Positions 15,983-24,737 of a stretch of DNA of 64,000 nt are shown here, in pieces; position 1 is the stretch's first letter; every line of letters begins with the position of its first letter. Where the stretch lies: positions 8,787 through 72,786 of the forward strand of contig JBDSOC010000179.1 of the NCBI GenBank assembly GCA_039915085.1. Reading direction: 5' to 3'. The stretch is from JACMLD01 sp039915085 (GTDB lineage: Bacteria; Bacteroidota; Bacteroidia; Chitinophagales; Chitinophagaceae). Below the pieces are notes generated by a model. It had not been told where the DNA came from, did no database searches, and was given only the letters and a program-made list of their open reading frames with translations. The position numbers were made by a program, and so were the translations under genes.

Positions 15983-18268
15983 CTATTTCCAGTTATAATT
16001 CGGCGCAGCGCCCATTTCAAAAACCAGCTGATGACCATCAACTATTTGCTGGTGGCTGATAAATGGTGCAGTAAGCGGTTTTCCATCCAGGGATACTTTC
16101 TGGATATATTTATTTTTCTCCGAAATATTTTTAGCAATAATTGTAAACTTGCGGAGTTTACCTGCCGCGATAAACTTCAGTGTTAACGATGGAAACTGCG
16201 GAGCGCCGATAGCATACATACCTGATGCAGGGGTAACCGGGTAAAAACCCATCACGCCAAAGATATACCAGGCAGCCATTTGCCCGCAATCTTCATTGCC
16301 ATTGATACCAATAGGCTGATTGCGAAAATTTTCAGTAGTATGTTTTCTTACCAGTTCTTGTGTTTTCCATGGCTGACCGCAATAATCATACAGATAAATA
16401 TAATGATGCCCTGGTTCATTATCATGACGGTAATGCTTGCCCGCGAAATTTTCATCCAGTTTGGCAGCAAATTTTTCCGGCCCGTCCATCATGGTCATCA
16501 TACCCGGCACATCATGCATGGCGCCAAAAGTATAGGTCCACTGATCCCCTTCAGTAAAGCCCTCCCAGATGCTATCTTTATTTTTTTCATCAAATTGCCC
16601 GTTCAATTTTCGTGGAAGTAAAAAGCCCGTTGCAGTATCATACAAATTTTTGTAATTATTGCTTAGTTGCGTCAATTGTTCATAGTCGTCTAACTTACCC
16701 AAACTTTTTGCCAGTTGAGCCACAGCATAATCATCAATAGAATATTCAATGGTGCGCGAAACGGATTCAGCGGTTTTGTCTACCGGTATATACCCAATCT
16801 TTTTAAAATACGTTAGGCCAGCCTGTGCTTCATAATCAACCCACGGATCCCTGTCGCCGTAGCGCAGACCCGTATCATTCTTTGGCGGATCCATTGCATC
16901 GTGCAACATCGCTTCATAAGCAAGTTTTATATCATACCCACGAAACCCTTTTACGTATGCATCGGCAATCACTTCATCCGCATGGGTGCCTATCATGATA
17001 TTTGTTTCAGCAGGGTTTGGCCACATCGGTAACCTTCCACCTTCCTTATACATCTGCAGCATGGCCGTTATCATTGGATTGACACGTTCGGGCTGTGTAA
17101 AAAGGAGCAAAGGATGAAGGGCGCGATAGGTATCCCACAATGAAAAATCAGTATAAGAGTTACCGCTGTGTACCTTATCATCAAAAGCACTGTAATATTG
17201 TCCATACTCAGACATCTCACGCGGAAACTGCATGGTATGAAACATAGCCGTATAGAAAATAGCTTTTTGATCTTCCGTTACACCACTCACTGCAATGCGA
17301 CTCAGATCTTTTTGCCATACGGCGCGGGTTGATTGCACGAGCGTTTTAAAATCTTTATCTTTTAATTCTATGTCAAGATTTTTTCTTGCCTGCTCTATGC
17401 TGATGAATGAAGTAGCGATACGCACCTGTACCATTTCATCTTTATGTGTAGCAAAACCAATATAAGCACCCATCCTTGTTCCGTATTGTTCATCTGAAGA
17501 ATTCGTTACATTGTTACCATCCCATGTACCAAAAGACGTAAAAGGTTTGCTGAACTGAATAACAAAATATCCTTTGAAATTGGGGAGCTCAGGTCCTATC
17601 TGTGCAGACATCCTGTCGGGGTTATAACCGGTTATCTCATTTTTGGCCGGGTTTATTTTTACATAGCCTTTTAATGTCTTTATGCGCTCCTCATAACTGT
17701 TTGCCCAATGTTTTATAGCCGGGTTTAGGTTAATACCCTGGATTATAATATGTGCATCCTTTGCAGCAGGAAAATGAAATTGAAGGATACCACAACGCGA
17801 AGCTGAAGCTATTTCAGCTTTTATTTTTTGATTATCCTGCGTGTTAAGCAGCACTGAATAATAGTATGGTTTTGACACTTCACTGGCATGATTAAATTTC
17901 AATGCGCGGTCTTCCGGCAATACTTTAAGAGCACCGGTCTGTGGCATTACAGATACGTAACCGTAATCCCCCATCCATACAGTAGGCTGGTGAGAAGCCA
18001 AAAAACCGATGATACTGCTGTCCTCATAGAAATAGTTCATCCTGCTCATCAAATTCTCTCCTGTTTGTGCAACAAAATTGGTCATGCAAAAAGGTGTACC
18101 AACAGAAGGCATGGTACCGCCGCCATCCAGGCCTTTCGCAAAGCCGGTAGCTGCTGTTCCAATAAGCGGGTTTACATAATCAACTTCCTGTTTTTTTACT
18201 TTTTGCTGAGAAAAGCTTTTAACAGAAATAACCAGGAATACAATAATAACAAACGGAATTCTTTTCAT
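15983..18268 (-). CDS. GH92 family alpha-mannosidase, exported
   Basis: 761 residues with signal peptide (MKRIPFVIIVFLVISVKSFSQ). The GH92 two-domain layout is clear: an N-terminal beta-sandwich beginning VDYVNPLIGTAATGF, then an alpha/alpha-toroid with LWDTYRALHPLLLFTQPERV, MPMWPNPAETN-like and the active-site stretch HDNEPGHHYIYLYDYCGQPW plus GNEDCGQMAAWYIFGVMGFY. GH92 enzymes are calcium-dependent exo-acting mannosidases that trim alpha-1,2/1,3/1,4/1,6-mannose from N-glycans or mannans in the periplasm or at the surface. Linkage cannot be told from sequence here. It is the first of several carbohydrate genes on this strand. Confidence 0.93.
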   Translation of the reverse strand: MKRIPFVIIVFLVISVKSFSQQKVKKQEVDYVNPLIGTAATGFAKGLDGGGTMPSVGTPFCMTNFVAQTGENLMSRMNYFYEDSSIIGFLASHQPTVWMGDYGYVSVMPQTGALKVLPEDRALKFNHASEVSKPYYYSVLLNTQDNQKIKAEIASASRCGILQFHFPAAKDAHIIIQGINLNPAIKHWANSYEERIKTLKGYVKINPAKNEITGYNPDRMSAQIGPELPNFKGYFVIQFSKPFTSFGTWDGNNVTNSSDEQYGTRMGAYIGFATHKDEMVQVRIATSFISIEQARKNLDIELKDKDFKTLVQSTRAVWQKDLSRIAVSGVTEDQKAIFYTAMFHTMQFPREMSEYGQYYSAFDDKVHSGNSYTDFSLWDTYRALHPLLLFTQPERVNPMITAMLQMYKEGGRLPMWPNPAETNIMIGTHADEVIADAYVKGFRGYDIKLAYEAMLHDAMDPPKNDTGLRYGDRDPWVDYEAQAGLTYFKKIGYIPVDKTAESVSRTIEYSIDDYAVAQLAKSLGKLDDYEQLTQLSNNYKNLYDTATGFLLPRKLNGQFDEKNKDSIWEGFTEGDQWTYTFGAMHDVPGMMTMMDGPEKFAAKLDENFAGKHYRHDNEPGHHYIYLYDYCGQPWKTQELVRKHTTENFRNQPIGINGNEDCGQMAAWYIFGVMGFYPVTPASGMYAIGAPQFPSLTLKFIAAGKLRKFTIIAKNISEKNKYIQKVSLDGKPLTAPFISHQQIVDGHQLVFEMGAAPNYNWK

Positions 18269-18384
18269 TGGTCAGTCGGCATACTGATGCCAGTTTTTTA
18301 ATGTTATGGTTAATATCAATTAAACTTAACAAATAAGTTTGTCATTTTGATATTTGAATTATAAAAACATAAAAGATCGAGTTT

Positions 18385-18426
18385 ATGGAAAATCGTTCAG
18401 TGGCAAATTACACATCCCAAAAATGA
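18385..18426 (+). CDS. Candidate 13-residue leader peptide
   Basis: ATG at 18385, peptide MENRSVANYTSQK, stop TGA. The stop overlaps the ATG of the following 28-codon frame in an ATGA arrangement, typical of translational coupling. It lies upstream of a strong terminator with no other gene between, so a short transcript of about 150 bases is likely. Reality of translation is unproven. Confidence 0.3.
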   Translation: MENRSVANYTSQK

Positions 18427-18509
18427 AAAATCCCCCTTTTATGGTAGTTGCAGGCAATAGGTTATCAATTAATCTTGCAGTGGCTGAGTTTTATGGGATA
18501 TTGAAATAA
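18423..18509 (+). CDS. Candidate 28-residue small protein
   Basis: Starts MKNPPFMVVAGNRLSI and ends AEFYGILK. It has a mildly hydrophobic, protein-like composition. It begins within the stop codon of a 13-codon frame and is followed after seven bases by a strong terminator. It lies in the divergent gap between the GH92 gene and the 18664 gene, where a plus-strand terminator would otherwise have nothing to terminate. It may be a small protein or the coding part of a small regulatory RNA. Confidence 0.4.
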   Translation: MKNPPFMVVAGNRLSINLAVAEFYGILK

Positions 18510-18516
18510 GCAACAG

Positions 18517-18536
18517 GGGCGGATGTCTATCCGCCC
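18517..18536 (+). terminator. Strong intrinsic terminator of a small transcript
   Basis: GGGCGGAT-GTCT-ATCCGCCC, a perfect 8-bp G+C-rich stem, followed by TTTATTTATGCTTTTT. No annotated-size gene precedes it on this strand, which implies a short transcript starting between 18290 and 18400. Confidence 0.8.
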
Positions 18537-18663
18537 TTTATTTATGCTTTTTAAAAGTTGAATTGCTGATATGTTTCCCCATTTTTTTCCGGCCGTACAT
18601 CTTCATGAATGTAAAATAAAGCGGCATAATATTTATACAAATAACAAACAAGATAATTGCCAA

Positions 18664-18975
18664 ATGAAAAATAGAATTCTCCTGACCGACTCGCTTTATA
18701 CTTTTCTTTTAGATTCCGGCTATTTATATATCCAGGTACTGGGTCACGATAAAAAGATGCAGAACAGTAACAAATTCCAGGAAGAAAATTATATTCTTGT
18801 ACCCAGGAGAAATGATATTACCCAACAGTTTGAAGAAGCTTTGATTATGTTAAAAGAAATTCACGACATGGATGTACTGGATATGCTTGAGGTTGTACCG
18901 GGTATCCATTTTTGGGTTGACCTGCCGGAGGCTGAGGCTAAAATGTATAAACTGACGAGGCGATTGAGGAAATAA
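18664..18975 (+). CDS. Small cytoplasmic protein, unknown
   Basis: 103 residues from the ATG at 18664 (MKNRILLTDSLYTFLLDSGYLYIQVLG). The frame is open upstream to 18571 but that part overlaps the leader and contains no good start. The protein is mixed alpha/beta by eye (YILVPRRNDITQQFEEALIMLKEIHDMDVLDML), acidic in the middle and basic at the end, with no signal peptide. I do not recognise a family. It converges with the DUF1080 gene. Confidence 0.62.
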   Translation: MKNRILLTDSLYTFLLDSGYLYIQVLGHDKKMQNSNKFQEENYILVPRRNDITQQFEEALIMLKEIHDMDVLDMLEVVPGIHFWVDLPEAEAKMYKLTRRLRK

Positions 18976-19011
18976 CCTGGATCCGCATTATCCCCAATTG
19001 TAAATAGCCCT

Positions 19012-19737
19012 TTACAGCTCCTTATACCTGAAATGCCGGTATTCAATCTTCATGGGTGGACCAACGTGCACCTGTACACCCAGATAACCGCTCATTTTCC
19101 GGTTGATGGTATCATTATCAGTTACATCGCTCATTAAAACGCCGTTGATATAATGCTGCATTCTATTGCCTTTTACTACCAGCCTGTATGTATTCCAATC
19201 ACCGTTTTTAATAAAAGCAAGTAAAGAATCTTTTGAGCCCAGACTTTCCGTAACCAATGGCGGCTGATTGTTTTCCAGCACTGCTTTTTGTCCGCGCAAT
19301 GCTAAAAATTGGCGGCCCCGTTCTTCATAATTCTGGCCGCTCCATTTATTTTCGCCATCAATATCGGCCTGGTAACCTTTCATAGCAAAGGGTATGGTAT
19401 CTAAAATAATACTGCGGTAATTAATTCCACTGTTACCATGCCCGGATACGCGGTAGTCTGCCATCAGTTCAAAGTCTTTTGTTAACCCTCCTTTCCATAT
19501 GATAAAAGAATTTCGTTTTAATAAAGTTGCCGGTGTTACTTCCCCGGTCAGTATTCCGTTTTCTACTCCCCAATACACCGGATCTCCTTCCCAGCCATCA
19601 AGATTTTTTCCGTTAAACAATTCAATGAATGGTTTATCCTTATCAATCTTGTGTTGTACTGAGCAATGGCTAAATACTACAACTGTACTGGCAACAAACA
19701 AGTAAAGCAGCCTTTTTTTAATGATGTATTCCAACAT
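19012..19737 (-). CDS. DUF1080 / 3-keto-disaccharide hydrolase-type lipoprotein
   Basis: 241 residues from the ATG at 19737 (a second ATG lies seven codons upstream). A hydrophobic export segment ends near FSHCS, an imperfect lipobox. The mature protein is a concanavalin-like sandwich starting FIELFNGKNLDGWEGD, followed by SGHGNSGINYRS and MKGYQADIDGENKWSG, all hallmarks of DUF1080. Members of this family hydrolyse 3-keto-glycosides produced by a separate oxidoreductase. It is the last gene of a run with an esterase and a TIM-barrel isomerase, with 50- and 62-base gaps, which fits such a pathway, although no oxidoreductase is present here. Confidence 0.88.
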   Translation of the reverse strand: MLEYIIKKRLLYLFVASTVVVFSHCSVQHKIDKDKPFIELFNGKNLDGWEGDPVYWGVENGILTGEVTPATLLKRNSFIIWKGGLTKDFELMADYRVSGHGNSGINYRSIILDTIPFAMKGYQADIDGENKWSGQNYEERGRQFLALRGQKAVLENNQPPLVTESLGSKDSLLAFIKNGDWNTYRLVVKGNRMQHYINGVLMSDVTDNDTINRKMSGYLGVQVHVGPPMKIEYRHFRYKEL

Positions 19738-19787
19738 GTAAAAAGAATAAAAAGTCATGGTAAATTGACTACGGTATCAGGTCTCCG

Positions 19788-20705
19788 TCAATCCTGTTTC
19801 TTTGTGAGCCAACCATTGCTATCCATCCATTTTATGCAAAGACTCATCCAGTCATCAATAGGAATATTTAAAACAAAGCCATGATTGCCTTTTGGATAAA
19901 TATGCATTTCAGCAGGTATTTTATTGTGACGGAGTGCTTCAAAATAAGCAATACTGTTATCAACATCCACCACCTTATCATCTGCTGAATGAATCAGAAA
20001 TGCAGGAGGCGTCTGAGCAGTTACCTGCTGTTCGTTTGAATATAATTTTATTTGTTCTGCTGAAGGCATTTTACCCAGCAGGTTATTCCTGGAACCATTA
20101 TGACCGAGGCTGTCCGTCATACTGATAACCGGGTATACCAGCAATGAAAAATCGGGACGCAGGCTTGTATTCTCTTTGTTATCTATCATTGCCTTTTCAA
20201 AATGAGTAGATGCTGTTGATGCAAGGTGACCGCCTGCTGAAAAACCCATAATACCGATACGGTTATTCTCCAGGTGCCATTCTTTTGCATGTTCTCTTAC
20301 CAATTTTAAAGCTTGCTGTGCATCCTGCAGCGGACCAATGCTTTTATCAGCCATAGTGGCATCGCTTGGTAACCTGTATTTTAAGACAAACGCCGCTATA
20401 CCATGTTGCTGAAAATACAAGGCTATATTGGTGCCTTCTTTCTGCAATACCAAAACACTATAACCGCCGCCCGGGCAAATAACCACTGCTGCCCCATTGG
20501 CTTTTGCCGGATCCGGTAAATAAATCGTAAGCGAAGGCCGGGATACCTTTGAAAAAACACCTTCTTTTAAAACAACGCTGTCTGTGGTTTGAATGGCATT
20601 GGGAATTGTTTTATACAAATCCATTTCCTTTTGCGCATATAAATGCTGCGCGGACAGCATAAAAAAAACAAAGAGAATTTTGTAAATATTTTTATTGAGA
20701 TTCAT
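19788..20705 (-). CDS. Exported alpha/beta-hydrolase, acetyl-esterase-like
   Basis: 305 residues from the ATG at 20705, which gives a clean signal peptide (ILFVFFMLSAQHLYAQ). Fold landmarks are the oxyanion stretch VVICPGGGYSVL, nucleophile Ser156 in GFSAGGH, Asp243 in HSADDKVV and His275 in GNHGF. It belongs to the BD-FAE/acetyl-xylan-esterase-like group that deacetylates plant polysaccharides and is often paired with glycosidases. It sits between the isomerase and DUF1080 genes in one likely operon. The acyl group and substrate cannot be told. Confidence 0.87.
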   Translation of the reverse strand: MNLNKNIYKILFVFFMLSAQHLYAQKEMDLYKTIPNAIQTTDSVVLKEGVFSKVSRPSLTIYLPDPAKANGAAVVICPGGGYSVLVLQKEGTNIALYFQQHGIAAFVLKYRLPSDATMADKSIGPLQDAQQALKLVREHAKEWHLENNRIGIMGFSAGGHLASTASTHFEKAMIDNKENTSLRPDFSLLVYPVISMTDSLGHNGSRNNLLGKMPSAEQIKLYSNEQQVTAQTPPAFLIHSADDKVVDVDNSIAYFEALRHNKIPAEMHIYPKGNHGFVLNIPIDDWMSLCIKWMDSNGWLTKKQD

Positions 20706-20767
20706 ATACTTTATATATTTTTTGGTAATCAATAACTGTCAGTAATAAATATTCCAACCGGTAATCA

Positions 20768-21580
20768 TTATGAATATCTTTTTCTGAGGAGTTCCATCAT
20801 AAAAACATTTATATCCCATTGGTTTACTATGGGCTGTTGGGTATAAGGAAATAGTGGCAAATATGGCGGCGCGCCAAATTCAGGCGTAATAGTAAAAAAC
20901 ATATCCCCATGCTGACGTTTTTTTTCAATTACTTTATCCCAGCATGCGAGATGAAAGTTCAATGCCTCACTGTATTCGGGCGCACGCGGATCCATTACCT
21001 GCGGTCCCTGTGTATGACCTACTCTTGCATGAATATGATCAGTATGAAGGATGGCGGTTTGCACAGCCTCTTTCTGATCGTGCAGCAATGTTTCTGCTAC
21101 CGCGCACCAGTGAGATATGTCCAGTGTAATTCTTAACTGAGGTAAACGTGCCAGGTAGTCCTGCATAACATGCGCAGCAAAACTGAATTTTCCCCGGTGC
21201 GTTTCATGTATTATTGGTATGGCACTTTCTGAAGCAATGCACCCGGCGGTTTTGATCAATTGTTCATTGCGCGCAAATGAATAATAGTCTTTACCTGTTT
21301 GAGAATTTATAAATTGTGGTTTTACAGCTGCAAGCTGGTGTAAGCGCTGTTCATATTCATCGTGGTGCCTGTCAAAATCATGCGCTACTGTTTCCCAATG
21401 CTGCGCTATGAAACGCAGGCCATATTTCTCCAACCCATTTAACATTTGCTCCTTTTCTTTTTCACCAGGAGGAAGTCCGGATTCAATACCGTCGTAACCT
21501 GCAGTTTTTACCTGGCTAAGGAATATGTCCCATGAAAGTTTTTCCTGTCCCCACCTGGGGCAAAAAAATAGAATTTTCAT
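20768..21580 (-). CDS. TIM-barrel sugar isomerase/epimerase (AP-endonuclease-2 fold)
   Basis: 270 residues, cytoplasmic, starting MKILFFCPRWGQEKLSWDIF. The pattern KTAGYDGIESGLP, RFIAQHWE, PIIHETHRGKF, RITLDISHWCAV and the HTDHIHARVGHTQGPQ segment supplies the metal-binding Glu/Asp/His set of the xylose-isomerase-like barrel family. Such enzymes isomerise or epimerise free or keto sugars. It is the first gene of the run with the esterase and DUF1080 genes, consistent with processing of a released, possibly oxidised, monosaccharide. Exact reaction unknown. Confidence 0.85.
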   Translation of the reverse strand: MKILFFCPRWGQEKLSWDIFLSQVKTAGYDGIESGLPPGEKEKEQMLNGLEKYGLRFIAQHWETVAHDFDRHHDEYEQRLHQLAAVKPQFINSQTGKDYYSFARNEQLIKTAGCIASESAIPIIHETHRGKFSFAAHVMQDYLARLPQLRITLDISHWCAVAETLLHDQKEAVQTAILHTDHIHARVGHTQGPQVMDPRAPEYSEALNFHLACWDKVIEKKRQHGDMFFTITPEFGAPPYLPLFPYTQQPIVNQWDINVFMMELLRKRYS

Positions 21581-21666
21581 ATTGCAATTATTTCATTGCT
21601 GCCGGTGAGTACGCCAGCAATTTCATTCTCCCATGATCGGGTGCAACAACTACCCGATACAATAGA

Positions 21667-22707
21667 CTAATCCATCACCTCATACGCTATCATGGTATTC
21701 GCTTTGTTTTTCAAATTTATTTCACCTACCCTCCGGCAGTTAAATGATTCTTTTACTTTACCGAAACATGCTTCATCAATTAATATTTGATCCTGCGCAG
21801 CGGCGGCCTGTAAGCGTTGGGCAGTATTTACCGCATCGCCAATAACGGTGTAATCCAGGCGGCGAAGACTCACAGAACCAATATTCCCAGAAATCATTTC
21901 ACCACTGTTAATGCCTATTGAAACTTTCGGTGTAAATGAAAATTGTTCTTCCAGTGCAGGCAGGCTGTTTATTTTAGTTCTTACCGCAAGGCTCGCATCA
22001 ATGGCCCTGTCCAAATGATAATCACCACGGAAAACTGCCATAACCGCATCACCAATAAATTTATCAATATACCCTCCCTGCGCAATAATCTCTTTCACCA
22101 TTACGTCAAAATAATTATTCAGCAATTTTACTACTGTATCTGCCGGTGCGTTTTCACTGATAGCCGTAAAACTGCAAATATCTATAAACACAATACTTGC
22201 TTCCACCGCTTCATTTGCAATCAATGATGATTCAAACTCACGGCTACTCATAAACTTTAATACAGTCTCATCTACATACATTTTCAGGATGTTGTTCTCT
22301 TTGATGGCTTTCAGTGTTTCACGAACCTGCGCCACATGCCGGATCGTCTTTTCCATGGTAAGCGTAAGGTCCTCAAAATTAATTGGCTTGGTAATAAAAT
22401 CGAAGGCACCGCGGTTCATCGCAGTTCGTATATTATCCATATCGCCGTAGGCAGAAACAATAACAGATTTAATAAGGGGGCTTGATTCACTCAACCGGCT
22501 GAGCAGGGTTAATCCATCCATTTCCGGCATGTTAATATCGCTCAGTACAATATCAACATCAGGATTCTGCTGAATCTTATCCAGTGCATCATTGCCATTA
22601 ACAGCAAAAACAAACTCATATTCTTTTTCCCGTATTTTCTGGCGAAACTTCTGCTTGATAAGCATTTCCAAATCCACCTCATCATCCGCCACTAATATTT
22701 TTGCCAT
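21667..22707 (-). CDS. Response regulator with adenylate cyclase output domain
   Basis: 346 residues: a receiver domain (1-122; phospho-acceptor Asp57, Lys107 region TKPINF), a short helical linker, then a class III nucleotide cyclase (about 165-345). Metal-binding Asp176 (VFIDICSF) and Asp220 (FIGDAVMAVF), transition-state Asn294/Arg298 (DAVNTAQRL), and the adenine-selecting pair Lys216/Asp285 are all present, so it should make cAMP rather than cGMP. It overlaps the preceding receiver gene by one base (TGATG), implying translational coupling within a kinase-receiver-cyclase operon. Phosphorylation probably controls cAMP output. Confidence 0.93.
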   Translation of the reverse strand: MAKILVADDEVDLEMLIKQKFRQKIREKEYEFVFAVNGNDALDKIQQNPDVDIVLSDINMPEMDGLTLLSRLSESSPLIKSVIVSAYGDMDNIRTAMNRGAFDFITKPINFEDLTLTMEKTIRHVAQVRETLKAIKENNILKMYVDETVLKFMSSREFESSLIANEAVEASIVFIDICSFTAISENAPADTVVKLLNNYFDVMVKEIIAQGGYIDKFIGDAVMAVFRGDYHLDRAIDASLAVRTKINSLPALEEQFSFTPKVSIGINSGEMISGNIGSVSLRRLDYTVIGDAVNTAQRLQAAAAQDQILIDEACFGKVKESFNCRRVGEINLKNKANTMIAYEVMD

Positions 22708-23081
22708 CAGCCTAATATTTTTAATTTTTCTTTTAATAAATTGAAGTCTACAGGTTTTGTCAGAAAATCATCAGCCCCCAGTTGTTTGGCCATATTAAAG
22801 TTTTCAGCGTCTCCGTAAGCTGTTATCATCATTACCACAGGAGGCGGTTTTAAATACATTTGTTTGATATGCCCCAGCAGTTCCAGCCCGCTCATGCCTG
22901 GCATATTAATATCAGACAGGATAAGTACGGCCTCATGTTCATGACCATTGAGATAGGCGAGTGCATCCTCTCCCGAAAATGCAAATGCAAATTCTATGGA
23001 ATGATCCCTGATTTCTTTTCTGAAACGCTGTTCAAAAAGTGTTTGAATGTCTTTCTCATCATCAACTACTAAAACTTTCAT
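22707..23081 (-). CDS. Single-domain response regulator (receiver only)
   Basis: 124 residues, just a CheY-like receiver: acidic cluster VVDDEKD, phospho-acceptor Asp57 (LILSDINMPGMSG), Thr87 (MMITAYGD) and Lys109 (DFLTKPVDF). With no output domain it would act by docking or as a phosphate shuttle. It sits between the histidine kinase gene (10-base gap) and the receiver-cyclase gene (one-base overlap). It resembles the receiver half of that cyclase, suggesting duplication. It may compete for the same kinase. Confidence 0.92.
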   Translation of the reverse strand: MKVLVVDDEKDIQTLFEQRFRKEIRDHSIEFAFAFSGEDALAYLNGHEHEAVLILSDINMPGMSGLELLGHIKQMYLKPPPVVMMITAYGDAENFNMAKQLGADDFLTKPVDFNLLKEKLKILG

Positions 23082-23091
23082 GTAAGCTATT

Positions 23092-24501
23092 TTAAGGTTG
23101 TATGGGCAATTGGATTGTAAACTCGGAACCAGACTCTTCTCCCGGCAGGCCTTTGCTTTCTTTTGTCTGCACTTTCAGCTCACCACCATGCCCTTTTGTA
23201 ACTATATCATAACTCATGCTTAAACCTAAACCTGTACCCTGCCCGGTGGGCTTGGTTGTAAAAAAAGGTTGAAAAATCTTATCCATCACCTGTGCAGGAA
23301 TGCCATTGCCATTATCTTTTACACTGATTAAAATTTTATTACCCGTCTTTTTTGTACTCACAGTCACCGTTGGTACATAATCTTTAGAAGCCAGGTTAAT
23401 TTTCCCATCGGGAGTCAGCGGCTTCTTTTTTTCTGCTACCACATAAAATGCATTGGTTATTAAATTCAATATCACCCTTCCCATATCCTGCGGGATTACC
23501 TGGATACTGCCGATACTTTCATCAAAATCTGTTTTCATGGTGGCATTGAATGATTTATCTTTTGCACGCAAGCCGTGATAAGCCAACCGTAAATATTCAT
23601 CGGCCAGTGCATTGATATCTGTAGGCTCTTTTTGTCCGCCGCTGCTGCGACTGTGCTGCAACATTCCCTTTACAATAGCATCGGCACGTTTACCGTGGTG
23701 ATTTATTTTCTGTTCGTTTGCTATGATATCATTTGCAATGGCATTTACTTCATCCATATCGCCTTTCTCAATGGCTGCTTTCATTTCTCCCATTAGCTCG
23801 GTATTCACCTCTGAAAAATTATTGACAAAATTTAAAGGGTTCTGGATTTCATGGGCAATGCCTGCCGTAAGTTCCCCCAATGAGGCCATTTTTTCTGACT
23901 GTATTAGCTGAGCTTGCGTAGATTTCAGTTCATCAAGTGCATGTTGCAATTCTTCTTTCTGGAGTGTAAGTGCCGAGGTACGCTCAGCAACCTGTATCTC
24001 CAGTTCTGATTTCAGTGCTTCTGTAATCACATACTGTTTTTCTTTTTCCAGCGCTTTGATGCGTTCAGTCTCAATTGCTTTCCGTTGCCTTTTTGTTATA
24101 AACCACATGGCCAGCATCCAGATAACAGTAAATACTTTAGCGGTTTCAAAATAACCACGCCATTCACCGTAAAAATCCTTTGTGCTGATGGTTACAAACA
24201 ATGCATCAACTACAGATACAATGGTATAAGGCAAAACGGCATATATTGTTGGTTTAAGTGGTTGAAACTCTTTGGTAGTATATGCTACGTACATTATGTA
24301 CAGCAGCAATGCATCGGCAAGTAAGATGGCAATATGTTTACTGCGGGGTATCAGTATACTCATTACCAGCAGCCCGATAGCAATGCCCAGCGCAATTATC
24401 AGCTTCCTGTCCCATTTAGGCAACGAACCATCTTTCTGCAAATAACTACGCAGGTACCTGATAATTATAATGGCCAGTATGAATTCTAAAACCATAGACA
24501 A
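23092..24501 (-). CDS. Membrane sensor histidine kinase
   Basis: 469 residues. Five or six hydrophobic helices occupy about 1-135, followed by a coiled-coil (145-200) and the dimerisation/phosphoacceptor domain with His217 (LTAGIAHEIQNPLNF). The ATPase domain follows (NLITNAFYVVAEKKK; DNGNGIPAQVMDKIFQPFFTTKPTGQGTG-type, GLGLSMSYDIV). The kinase core is closely similar to that of the TPR kinase encoded just upstream, so the two are duplicates with different sensor parts. It is first in an operon with a receiver and a receiver-cyclase. The integral membrane sensor gives no hint of ligand. Confidence 0.93.
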   Translation of the reverse strand: MSMVLEFILAIIIIRYLRSYLQKDGSLPKWDRKLIIALGIAIGLLVMSILIPRSKHIAILLADALLLYIMYVAYTTKEFQPLKPTIYAVLPYTIVSVVDALFVTISTKDFYGEWRGYFETAKVFTVIWMLAMWFITKRQRKAIETERIKALEKEKQYVITEALKSELEIQVAERTSALTLQKEELQHALDELKSTQAQLIQSEKMASLGELTAGIAHEIQNPLNFVNNFSEVNTELMGEMKAAIEKGDMDEVNAIANDIIANEQKINHHGKRADAIVKGMLQHSRSSGGQKEPTDINALADEYLRLAYHGLRAKDKSFNATMKTDFDESIGSIQVIPQDMGRVILNLITNAFYVVAEKKKPLTPDGKINLASKDYVPTVTVSTKKTGNKILISVKDNGNGIPAQVMDKIFQPFFTTKPTGQGTGLGLSMSYDIVTKGHGGELKVQTKESKGLPGEESGSEFTIQLPIQP

Positions 24502-24737
24502 TTTTTGTAAAACATTTATACAGCACTAAAATACCATATAAGACCAGGTCTGCCGGTGCTGTGCGCTGACATCATACGGGCAAATTAATAATAAACTGAA
24601 CAAACTCAGTTTCTTTTATTCCACGTTCAGTTTACTTCACAGCTTTACAAACACCAGCCTTTTTACCGGTATGCCCAAAAAAATGTACTGCATTGAACAG
24701 CAAAACCATAGAATCGGCCTTACCCATGCTTCCACGC

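Noticed and set aside
24632..24727. 31-codon minus-strand frame ten bases after the TPR kinase gene
   Set aside because: Composition is acceptable but there is no terminator or conserved feature; too weak to annotate.
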